Shown piece after piece: positions 57,501-64,000 of a stretch of DNA of 64,000 bases. Position numbers and translations under genes: made by a program. Source of the DNA: Hippasteria phrygiana (Eukaryota > Echinodermata > Asteroidea > Valvatida > Goniasteridae); contig JAZGUH010000412.1 in NCBI GenBank assembly GCA_037893225.1, positions 1,736,001 through 1,800,000 on the forward strand, given 5' to 3'. How positions within the stretch are numbered: the first letter of the stretch is position 1; each line of letters begins with the position of its first letter. The notes below the pieces were generated by a model that saw nothing but the letters and a program-made list of their open reading frames with translations, had not been told where the DNA came from and did no database searches.

Positions 57501-59419
57501 TCGTACAGTGGCTTGGCAATGCTGGAAAATTTTTTGATGTATTGTCGGTAGTACCCGAGCAGACCCAGCATCTTCCTCAACTCACCAACTGTGCCTGGTT
57601 TCTTCTCTCGGAGTAACTCGACTGCTGCAACATCAGCTGGATCCATCTTGTACCCTTTACTGGACACGATCCGTCCCAGGTAGCGGACTTCCTTCTGGAA
57701 AAGGCTGCACTTACTAGGCTTTAATTTGACACCTTTCTCCTGTAAGCGACGCAGGATTCGACGAAGATACTCCAGATGGTTTTCGAATGTATCACCATAG
57801 ACCAAGATGTCATCCAGATAAACTACAGCAATTTCGCCAACCAGTCCTTCCAGACAAGACTCCATACATCGCTGAAATACGGCAGGGGCATTTGTAAGGC
57901 CAAATGGGATGCGAAGCCACTCGTATAAGCCCCAGGGAGTGACGAATGCTGTCGCCGCACGACTCTCTTCTGCCATAAAGCCTTGGTGGTAAGCCTTGCC
58001 CTGGTCTAGTGTGGAAAACCAAGAATTCCCTCCGAGGCTATCAAGAACATCTTGGATACGTGGGATTGGTTGTCTGTCTGGTATCGTCTTGCGATTGAGT
58101 TCTCGGTAGTCGATACAGAGACGAAGAGACCCATCCTTCTTTCTGACACACACAACTGGCGAGGAATATGGGGACTCCGACTTCGAGATCCACCCTCGCA
58201 TTATTAAATCTTGTAAGTAAGATTTAACTTCTCGATAGAGGGGTGGGGGTACCGACATGTATGACTTTTGGACAGGTTGGTCATCTTGTAAGCGGAGGTG
58301 CATTTGTAGGTCTCGAATGCATCCCAAGTCGTTTTCATCTCTGGCGAATGCTCCTACCTCCTCCTTCAGCATCTTGGTTGCTAGGTAACGCTGTTGTTCT
58401 GTTAAGTGGCTAATATCAACCGGAGGGACCCATTCATCACAGCCCCCTGCCGAGCTGACAGAGCTCACCTGCACTTTGGGTCGGCTTGGTTCCATAACAC
58501 ACTGGTGTGGCAGGATCTCATCGATATGGAAAAGGGTGCCAAGGGGGGTGCGTTTTCTGAGCACCACGTCATGGTTTGCAGAGTTGGCTATCAGGATGGA
58601 GACTTTGCACGATGATCCTTTCCCCAGCCTGATCACGGATGGCTGAGGCTGGAGTTCATCTGAAAATGGTGCAGTGAGGTCTGGCTCAAAGAGAACGGCT
58701 ATACCCATCGTTGAGCAGTTGGGGTTGACACGGCATGACACCTCCATGACACTTCTCTTAGGAATTATGACATCGCTTCTCCCCACCATGACGCTGCAGA
58801 TGTTGCTAGGCAACTCTTCTTTGATGAGGTGGACGAGGGTTCTAACTTCCCTCTTCGCCATAGATGGAAATGCCGCTTCCACTGCTTGTACTGGACTGGA
58901 ACCAGAGTTATCCATTTTGACCAACTCCTCAATCACATTGTAGCCAATGATAGGTACTCCAGTCGTTGCTCGGGTAACCAGCACCGGCACTCTAATCTGT
59001 TGACTCCGCCCTGCTACCAACTTGAAGGAGACTTCAAGCCAGCCATCAAAGGGGATGGGCGAACCATTCGCTGCTGTAAGGTTCAGGTCTTCTGCACCAA
59101 GGAGTTCTGAAAGGGGACGTATCTGTAAATCAGGGATGTTTGTCATTTTCCAGTCCTTGGGGATGATGGAAACTTGTGCACCGGTATCCCACAGTGCTCT
59201 CGTCTTCACTCCTTGGATCCAGCAGTTCACCAGGCATCGTTTTCCCACCAGTCGGGTTACTTTGGTTTGTCTTGAAGGAGAAATGTTACATACATGGGAC
59301 TTCGCGGCTGTCGATCCTCTGGTTACTGCTCGTCCCGCTGCAGTAACCTCTGGTCGTTTCCCGTCTGATGGTTCCTGGGCTGACGACATCCACGGGCGAA
59401 ATGTTCGCTCGAGCCACAT
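54551..59419 (-). CDS. pol: Ty3/gypsy Pol: protease, RT, RNase H, integrase, repeat tail (1622 codons)
   Basis: Residues count from the first ATG in the frame at 59419. The product is expected to be joined to Gag by a -1 frameshift at 59356-59362. The domains in order are: aspartic protease with DTGA at 78-81; reverse transcriptase with YLDD at 534-537; RNase H with a TDAS motif (Asp 717); integrase with an H..H..C.C zinc region (about 985-1030) and a core triad Asp1044, Asp1103 and Glu1139 (35 residues between the last two); and a chromodomain-free C-terminal region. The last ~230 residues contain a hexapeptide array of P-V-P-A-D-A type and a Pro/Trp/Met-rich end. The frame is uninterrupted. 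The extension after integrase is longer than usual for the family. Confidence 0.95.
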   Translation of the reverse strand: MWLERTFRPWMSSAQEPSDGKRPEVTAAGRAVTRGSTAAKSHVCNISPSRQTKVTRLVGKRCLVNCWIQGVKTRALWDTGAQVSIIPKDWKMTNIPDLQIRPLSELLGAEDLNLTAANGSPIPFDGWLEVSFKLVAGRSQQIRVPVLVTRATTGVPIIGYNVIEELVKMDNSGSSPVQAVEAAFPSMAKREVRTLVHLIKEELPSNICSVMVGRSDVIIPKRSVMEVSCRVNPNCSTMGIAVLFEPDLTAPFSDELQPQPSVIRLGKGSSCKVSILIANSANHDVVLRKRTPLGTLFHIDEILPHQCVMEPSRPKVQVSSVSSAGGCDEWVPPVDISHLTEQQRYLATKMLKEEVGAFARDENDLGCIRDLQMHLRLQDDQPVQKSYMSVPPPLYREVKSYLQDLIMRGWISKSESPYSSPVVCVRKKDGSLRLCIDYRELNRKTIPDRQPIPRIQDVLDSLGGNSWFSTLDQGKAYHQGFMAEESRAATAFVTPWGLYEWLRIPFGLTNAPAVFQRCMESCLEGLVGEIAVVYLDDILVYGDTFENHLEYLRRILRRLQEKGVKLKPSKCSLFQKEVRYLGRIVSSKGYKMDPADVAAVELLREKKPGTVGELRKMLGLLGYYRQYIKKFSSIAKPLYELLRKPDPDDPSPKGKEKPQKPSRGTAGKKNAAQVSSRQPITWLDNHQSVLDRLLRCLTCPPVMGFPDHEKPFILHTDASHEGLGAVLYQEQDGKKRVIGYGSRTLSPAEKNYHLHSGKLEFLALKWAVTEKFRDYLYYAPSFTVYTDNNPLTYILTSAKLNATGHRWVAELADFNFKIKYRPGRNNADADVLSRIPLNIDEYMAQCTREVTTDHIGAAAQVITARKSVFCPWVTAITTDTSCPDDKTVSTQQIGKEELKTAQQADSIIGPVLRLIVGSGRRPDRQDRAGEHPDTNILLRDWCKLSVDKDGVLCRRSGERSQLVLPRKYHRLVYRELHEEMGHLGAERVVHLARDRFYWPHMQRDIEHFVTNVCRCLQQRKPNRQTREPLHSIVTTAPFEMVSIDFVHLEKDIGGYEYILVVMDHFTRFAQAYPTTNKSGKTAADKIFNDFVLRFGFPHKLHHDQGREFENQLFQRLQRLSGITPSRTTPYHPQGNGQVERFNRTLLGMLRTLPEKDKSHWKDSVNKMVHAYNCTRSDAVGFSPFFLLYGRQPRLPIDLAFGLQQTTEHLKDHQEYSQRWKRQMEEAYELARQNAAKSSARSKNQHDRKVHSSVLQPGDRVLIRNLNETGGPGKLRAYWESEVHTVVKRLGDNSPVYELVPESGKGRRRTLHRNLLLPCNHLTREEFIAPIKPPPRPAPRTRRQVSQGTRPEEDLYSSSDDEYLVQIGTPQQLPLERAPPVPAPRRQRPTRPLNLKAKEFIPAGNWRKEGAIDSQCVVPGPADAPIPADAPVPADAPVPADAPVPAEAPVPGDDPVPADAPVPADAPVPAEAPVPGDDPVPADAPQPAADAPQPAAQAPEPATAPESVNTPDRNIPTTANAGPAPTEECRSYPTRRRQPPQWLTYQQLGESQQEQGGVNTINMGNCAPFPHPLMSWPHPLMTAPAPSLMWPQNSMPWPTPVPMPWCNPGGCRCNHSDHGSNLQ
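54975..55165 (-). repeat. 18-base tandem repeat encoding (PVPADA)n in the Pol tail
   Basis: Units of GGAACAGGGGCGTCAGCT type repeat about ten times on the plus strand. On the coding strand they give Pro/Ala/Asp/Val-rich hexapeptides, with some units reading PVPGDD or PVPAEA. The array keeps the frame. Confidence 0.9.
59296..59362 (-). promoter_or_regulatory. -1 ribosomal frameshift signal between gag and pol
   Basis: The minus strand reads G-GGA-AAC in the gag frame at 59362-59356, a canonical X-XXY-YYZ slippery heptamer. A 7-base spacer follows, then an exact 8-base stem (GGTTACTG 59348-59341 with CAGTAACC 59328-59321) around a 12-base loop. Loop bases GGGAC (59336-59332) can pair with GTCCC at 59300-59296, forming an H-type pseudoknot. 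Shifting -1 at AAC enters the pol frame, which is open there. The gag stop lies in the 3' arm of the stem. Confidence 0.9.
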
Positions 59420-60627
59420 CGATAACAGTGATTACAGTAATCACCATTACCCTGCTGTTGACAGCTATGACAACCCCTACGTCTCGTCTGGCTGTTCTGT
59501 GGCCGTCTGTGATCCTGGGGCCGACCGTGGTGAAGGGCGTCCTGCAGGCTTGTCAGCTGTCTTTTAAGGTTGGCTATCTCGGCAATTCCGGCTTTCAATT
59601 CTGCAAGGTCGGTCATCAGGGTACCCGGGTTTGGCTTTCTTTTCTCAGCTTCATCACCGGTATTCTGCTCAACGGCTTTGACCGACACAGTTCTTTGATG
59701 GCCCAACTTCTCTCGTCGTTCGGCCTCGTAACTTGCAGCCGTGTTGAGTTTCTCAAAGAGAATTTCATCTGTGGTTGTGGGGTCTTCAAGGAAAGGCCGG
59801 ATCTCATTTCTCACTGTGTCGTTCCTTACGCCTGTCAGGAGAGCATGCAAAAACATACTCTGTACCAGCGATGAGTCATACTTCAGACCAGATCCGGTCT
59901 CTTGACTTGCAAACATCACCTTCTGGCGTAAATCAAGGGCTCGTAACAGAAAACTCTGAGCTGTCTCTTTGTTGTCTTGAGCCAGACAAGAGAGTTGGTG
60001 ATACAACTCTGTTGCGTCCTTCTCCTGGTAGTGTGATCGTAATAATCGACGGAGACTTGGTAGGGTCAGATTTGTTCTTCCCTCAAGGTAGCTTCGTAGG
60101 GCTGATCCCGGAACAACTGCACGGATCACCGCCTCGACGATCTCCTGTTCACTGTGACATTTGGCAAGGCCACTCTCTATTTGGTGGGCAAGGCTTGAAA
60201 ATGTCAGTCTATCTCGCTGACCTGGCCCCCCGACCTGACCGGATATTCTGAATTCCCTTCGGGTGAGGGTCATCAATCCAGCTTTTGTGTCCGCCGAGTG
60301 AAGGGTGACCGCTGCACTTGGATCAGATGTGGGCTTAACCATCACTGGTACTTTGGGTTGTTCGGTGGTCGTCTCTGTCAAGCCCTGCAGAAATTCCTGT
60401 AGCCCGGTGTAGACTGCCATTCCCTCATCTTCCTTGTCCTCCAGCTCTTCGCTCAGAAGATGCCGATGAATTTTTCTGACTAGGGCCTTTACACTGTCGT
60501 CCCTCTCGGTCAAATCCTCAAAACCTGGAAGGCCCAGGTGTTGACATACTGTTTGCAGTGGAGCCTTGGGGAGTCTACTAACCTGCTGCATCAAATGCTG
60601 GCACAGCTCCTGTGGTGACGCTGCCAT
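59323..60627 (-). CDS. gag: Ty3/gypsy Gag with zinc knuckle, 434 aa
   Basis: The capsid-type region is largely helical by composition, with a typical retrotransposon-gag stretch around [20 protein letters not shown] (about 195-215) and [24 protein letters not shown] (about 220-243). A predicted coiled coil follows near 345-370. Near the C-terminus a Cys-rich pair (CHSC...CNHC) precedes a canonical CCHC knuckle, [14 protein letters not shown] (401-414). It forms the virus-like particle and packages the RNA. The start ATG at 60627 is about 240 bases from the primer site and opens [12 protein letters not shown]. The stop TAA at 59323-59325 overlaps pol by 97 bases. Confidence 0.93.
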   Translation of the reverse strand: MAASPQELCQHLMQQVSRLPKAPLQTVCQHLGLPGFEDLTERDDSVKALVRKIHRHLLSEELEDKEDEGMAVYTGLQEFLQGLTETTTEQPKVPVMVKPTSDPSAAVTLHSADTKAGLMTLTRREFRISGQVGGPGQRDRLTFSSLAHQIESGLAKCHSEQEIVEAVIRAVVPGSALRSYLEGRTNLTLPSLRRLLRSHYQEKDATELYHQLSCLAQDNKETAQSFLLRALDLRQKVMFASQETGSGLKYDSSLVQSMFLHALLTGVRNDTVRNEIRPFLEDPTTTDEILFEKLNTAASYEAERREKLGHQRTVSVKAVEQNTGDEAEKRKPNPGTLMTDLAELKAGIAEIANLKRQLTSLQDALHHGRPQDHRRPQNSQTRRRGCHSCQQQGNGDYCNHCYRCGSSEHFARGCRQPRNHQTGNDQRLLQRDEQ

Positions 60628-60868
60628 CTTGACTGATAGGCGAACAGGGTACGCACTTGGGCCAAATTCACTGACTGGTCCCTCCGTCGTTCCCTCCGTT
60701 CCCTCGCTTGTGGCTTTTCACCTCTCTCAGCTGATGCCGGCCTTTCTCATCACCAGGTAGTGACGTCACAGGTTCTCACTGCCTTTGCCGCATGTCGTTT
60801 GGGTCTGCTATGTCGCTGGACAGGTGAATGCCATTGGCTCCACCAATTGGTGTGGAGACAACACACCT

Positions 60869-60886
60869 GTCCCTTCGTGGTCGCCA
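60869..60886 (-). promoter_or_regulatory. Primer binding site complementary to tRNA-Arg 3' end
   Basis: The minus strand reads TGGCGACCACGAAGGGAC two bases after the 5' LTR. Its complement ends in CCA and, from memory, equals the last 15 bases plus CCA of animal tRNA-Arg(UCG). The tRNA identity should be confirmed against a tRNA set. Confidence 0.75.
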
Positions 60887-60888
60887 AA

Positions 60889-62392
60889 TGTTGCCCCCCC
60901 CCAGGTGATGGAAAACACATCACCTCAGGAGGTACATTAAAGGGGGTTGATCCCAGAAACTCTGTACAAATGAAAAGACAAATGGAGACACTGGTGAGCT
61001 GGCTGAAATCACTGTGGACTGTATTGCATCTGGGATCAGAATCCCATATTCTCAAATATCACAAGCACAAGAACTAAAACTAAAAATATACTCTAACTTC
61101 ATTCATAACCAGTACCTGTACCAGTAATCAGTTGGTAAAACACCAACTCAGCAATCAAAAATACCATTCTGTTACACAAATCTAGTAAATACATATCTGC
61201 AATAATACAATACCATACAATATTCAAGAACAATTGTTCAGTCAGGAGACTCTCCCTAATAATCAAATACACTTTTATCATCACTTATGTACATGTACTT
61301 CAGGATACTAGACTTGCCAAGTCACTGACTGTTTATCTTCTGGTACCTGTCCTCTAGTGCACTGACCCTTATTTGTTATGCATGACTGATTTTGACCATG
61401 CTGCCCAGACACATGGCTCAGGCCTCTCTTGCATCATGTCCCTAGACAAAGGAAACTGTATTCTATACATGTACATGTACACTGTACAATGGTGGCCTTA
61501 GTAAAACTACACTTGGACCTACCTTGCCACAACTATTACATAAAAAGGGCAATCAAATATCAGTAGAGACCTAAATCTTAGCAAACACTTAGTTAATGTC
61601 TCTACTTCTCCGAATTTAGATAATACAATCAAAATCCATCCAAAACCAGTTCTTAGCAGTGGCCTGAACTTTAGACTAATAAAGTAGATTCAGAAAGGGC
61701 ATGAAGAAGGAGAGAGAGGGGTAAGAAAAGTGGGAGAAGGAGAAGGATAAGGGTAAGTTCAGGAGCAAGTGGAAATTCAGAATAAGAAAGTGGAAGTTCA
61801 GAATAAGAATAGAAAGAAAGGCCAAATCAATAAACATCACTGCCAATGCATCTATGTACACATGCTATATTTCTATAAGAGGGATAACTTTGAGTTGAGA
61901 GAACTAAATGTTCTTTGTTCTCTGGCATGCTCTGCCCAGGTGCTTTGTTCGACCATGGGTTCGACACAAAGAAACTCAAAGTTATGAAAAGTAAATAGCT
62001 ACCAATTAACCCTTAAATCTTAACATAGGACACACACATCTATAACCTTTTAAATACAGTAAAAGCCACATCCTAAGTTCAATCAGAAAATAGAAGAAAT
62101 ACAACATACCTGTACAAATGAAAAGACAAATGGAGACACTGGTGAGCTGGCTGAAATCACTGTGGACTGTATTGCATCTGGGATCAGAATGACCACCAGA
62201 ACAAAGGTACCTGGTCAGCCCCAGTGTCTCTGCAGGCTGTTGCACAACATGTGACTCTTGTCTACGGCTGTTTCATGTGGCTCAAATCCTTACACATGAA
62301 ATAGTCACATTGCAATAAACAGTGGTTAATGAATATTCAAAAAAATGGGGGGGGGGGGGGGGGGTGTCCATCTACCAGATGGGTCCTCTACA
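60889..62392 (-). repeat. 5' LTR (1504 bases)
   Basis: It is nearly identical to the 3' LTR. It should hold the promoter and the polyadenylation signals, which were not resolved by eye. Its G-run lies at 62347-62364. Confidence 0.95.
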
Positions 62393-62396
62393 CATT

Positions 62397-63679
62397 CTTT
62401 TTCTATTTGTGGGAAAGGTTGGATGAAGAAAGATTCTGTTGAGCAAGGTCTCATTATCGGTTTTTACGTAAGTGACTGGTCTTGCAGAAATTGTTTCTGT
62501 ATATTTACGAATAGGTTGGTGGGTATGCCAGCCGTGTGGATGTGTGACTGACCCACCCAAAGCGTAATTTCTTTCTTTCCTTTTTAAAAATGGAATACGC
62601 TTCGAGGGAGTCAGTTTTAGCCACTATTTCTGCAAGATGACAGTCCCGGTATGTGCTGGCTACGTTAGAAGAATAATCAGTGGATTCTTTGATGGATCAT
62701 TCCAAGAAGTAGCCGCAGCGAGTCCGAACTTATCTGGGGGAGGGGGGGGGGGGGGGAGGATTTGTAAAGGCATCAACAAAATCTCTCTTTCCATTCTTTT
62801 TCTATTTGTGGGAAAGGTTGGATGAAGAAAGATTCTGTTGAGCAAGGTCTCATTATCGGTTTTTACGTAAGTGACTGGTCTTCCAGAAATTGTTTCTGTA
62901 TATTTACGAATAGGTTGGTGGGTATGCCAGCCGTGTGGATGTGTGACTGACCCACCCAAAGCGTAATTTCTTTCTTTCTTTTTAAAAAAAATGGAATACG
63001 CTTCGAGGGAGTCAGTTTTAGCCACTATTTCTGCAAGATGACAGTCCCGGTATGTGCTGGCTACGTTAGAAGAACAATAAGTGGATTCTTTGATGGATCA
63101 TTCTAAGAAGTAGCTGCAGCGAGTCCGAGCTTATCTGGGGGAGGGGGGGGGGGGGGGAGGGGGAAGTTTGTAAAGTCATCATCAACAAAGCCGATCCTCA
63201 TTCTTCCTTGTTTTTTTCTAAAACAACCACCATAAAACATTGATGGAGTTGGAGGATGAACGACTCTGTTGGTGGTGCTCTCCTATTTAATAATTTTATA
63301 TTGGTGACTGGTCTGCAGAAACTGTTTTTGTGTATCTATGTAATTCCGCTGGTTGGTGTGCCAGCCGTGTGGCTGTACAATCGACTCACCCAGAGCGTGG
63401 TTATTAATCATTTCTTATCTGTGGAGCACGCTTCTTGGGAGTCGGTTTATGGCCACTGTTTCTGCAGAGTGTCAGTCAGCGGGTTAGTTTTGTGGCACTG
63501 TCAATACACCAAACGTCCGGGGGCCAATTATTTATGTCTTTCCCAGAGAGCGGGAGTTTCAAAAACTCGTCTCTGGTCTTGGCCACGCTAGGACATGTTG
63601 GCGTAACAACATGTGGCTTCTTGTTTTAATTTACTCAATGACTTATTTTTACCGGTGATAATATGCTGCGCCCCATGCT
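62397..63679 (-). repeat. Right terminal block (pseudo-LTR), part after the LTR insertion
   Basis: The interrupted unit resumes, a further unit starts at 62769 and the diverged last unit runs from about 63175 to 63679, matching 46800-47304. It ends GCTGCGCCCCATGCT, as in the left block. Confidence 0.85.
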
Positions 63680-64000
63680 CAGTATCTGGGGAGTTGGACA
63701 GTTAGCGGATACTGCGTGCCCCCACAAATTCCCTGCTTTAAGACCACGCGACCCGAGTGGTCCAGACTGTGTAAAATATGATTCCAAATGTTTCATTGTA
63801 CAATATCAATAATTGCAGATTGGCAAGAATAAATTCTCAATATTCAAGCTATTTCTTTGGAGAACAACAATTAAACAACTCCAGAACAATCAGCAAAAAT
63901 ATACAATGTAGCTTGCAACGGCTGATCAAAAGCAGACCAGACTACCTCTGTATAGTACACTGCTTTTCTTTCTATAGCGACACTGGCACATTTTTGGAAT
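63677..64000 (-). repeat. Second copy of 42916-43239, cut by the window end
   Basis: Starting at GCTCAGTATCTGG, the sequence repeats 42916-43239 with no difference seen. It is probably the remaining part of the 5' LTR of the broken Ty3-like element. Confidence 0.9.

Larger units (their letters stand above)
52777..62392 (-). mobile_element. Complete, very young Ty3/gypsy LTR retrotransposon
   Basis: Two LTRs (52777-54278 and 60889-62392, both TG...CA) enclose gag (60627-59323) and pol (59419-54551), read on the minus strand. The insertion is flanked by CATT on both sides (52773-52776 and 62393-62396), and the empty site is visible in sister repeat units. The primer site matches the end of a tRNA-Arg and a polypurine tract precedes the 3' LTR. 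By eye the LTRs differ by two substitutions plus homopolymer lengths, and both ORFs are open. No env frame was seen. The element may be active. Confidence 0.95.
45280..63679 (-). mobile_element. Penelope-like element with long direct terminal blocks, interrupted by an LTR retrotransposon
   Basis: The left block 45280-47304 and the right block 51643-63679 (with the 52777-62396 insertion removed) are direct copies. They start TTGTGTTTATTGGGAGG and end GCTGCGCCCCATGCT. Between them are ORF1 (50698-51333) and a Penelope-type RT ORF (47509-49515), both on the minus strand. Direct flanking copies of this kind (pseudo-LTRs) are a hallmark of Penelope-like elements. The right block has one tandem unit more than the left. 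No GIY-YIG endonuclease was found. Confidence 0.65.

Noticed and set aside
1..64000. tRNA, rRNA or snRNA genes
   Set aside because: No GGTTCGAxxCC box with a matching acceptor stem or other RNA signature was found. The only tRNA-like match is the retrotransposon primer site.

Overview
This is eukaryotic nuclear DNA, most likely from a marine invertebrate deuterostome such as a lancelet-type animal. That placement is an inference with low confidence. It rests on a split gene with GT-AG introns, a C-type-lectin-plus-PAN secreted protein, frequent TACATGTA-type words and an unusually mixed transposon population. There is no bacterial-style gene packing, operon, CRISPR array or recognisable RNA gene.

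Two host genes are supported. The first is a four-coding-exon NFKBIL1 homologue on the + strand (23425-27906). Its spliced reading frame is 381 codons, with ankyrin repeats, a charged middle and a J-like HPD-containing C-terminus. The second is an intronless secreted CTLD + PAN/apple protein on the - strand (32135-32920), whose start is fixed by a TATA-like box. A truncated RecQ-like helicase fragment (12891-13345) is broken by a 32-base insertion with a 9-base duplication.

Nearly everything else is mobile-element DNA. From left to right there is: a CR1/L2-type LINE on the - strand whose ORF2 runs off the left edge (1 to about 3150); a 186-base tandem pair; a 5.3-12.6 kb zone with inverted-repeat termini of the AAACCACAGACTG type; a 13.3-20.4 kb zone of nested foldbacks (a MULE-like element with 9-base target duplication, a giant inverted repeat, a 17-base minisatellite carrier); two piggyBac-like MITEs with TTAA ends; diverged duplicated segments at 33.9-35.6 and 36.5-37.6 kb; and a decayed protein-primed-type family B DNA polymerase of Polinton/adintovirus kind (37.9-42.0 kb) that itself carries a 182-base MITE.

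From 42.1 kb to the end the DNA is a nest of retroelements. A broken Ty3-like LTR element (integrase, then an SGNH esterase frame in the env position) is followed by a Penelope-like element at 45280-63679. The latter has a 211-aa ORF1 and a 668-aa reverse transcriptase without a visible GIY-YIG domain, flanked by direct ~2 kb terminal blocks built from ~400-base tandem units. Into one of those units a very young, complete Ty3/gypsy element has inserted (52777-62392): LTRs of 1502/1504 bases with two visible substitutions, a CATT target duplication, a primer site matching tRNA-Arg, gag, and pol reached by a textbook -1 frameshift signal (GGGAAAC plus stem and a possible pseudoknot). The last 324 bases of the window repeat 42916-43239 without a visible difference.
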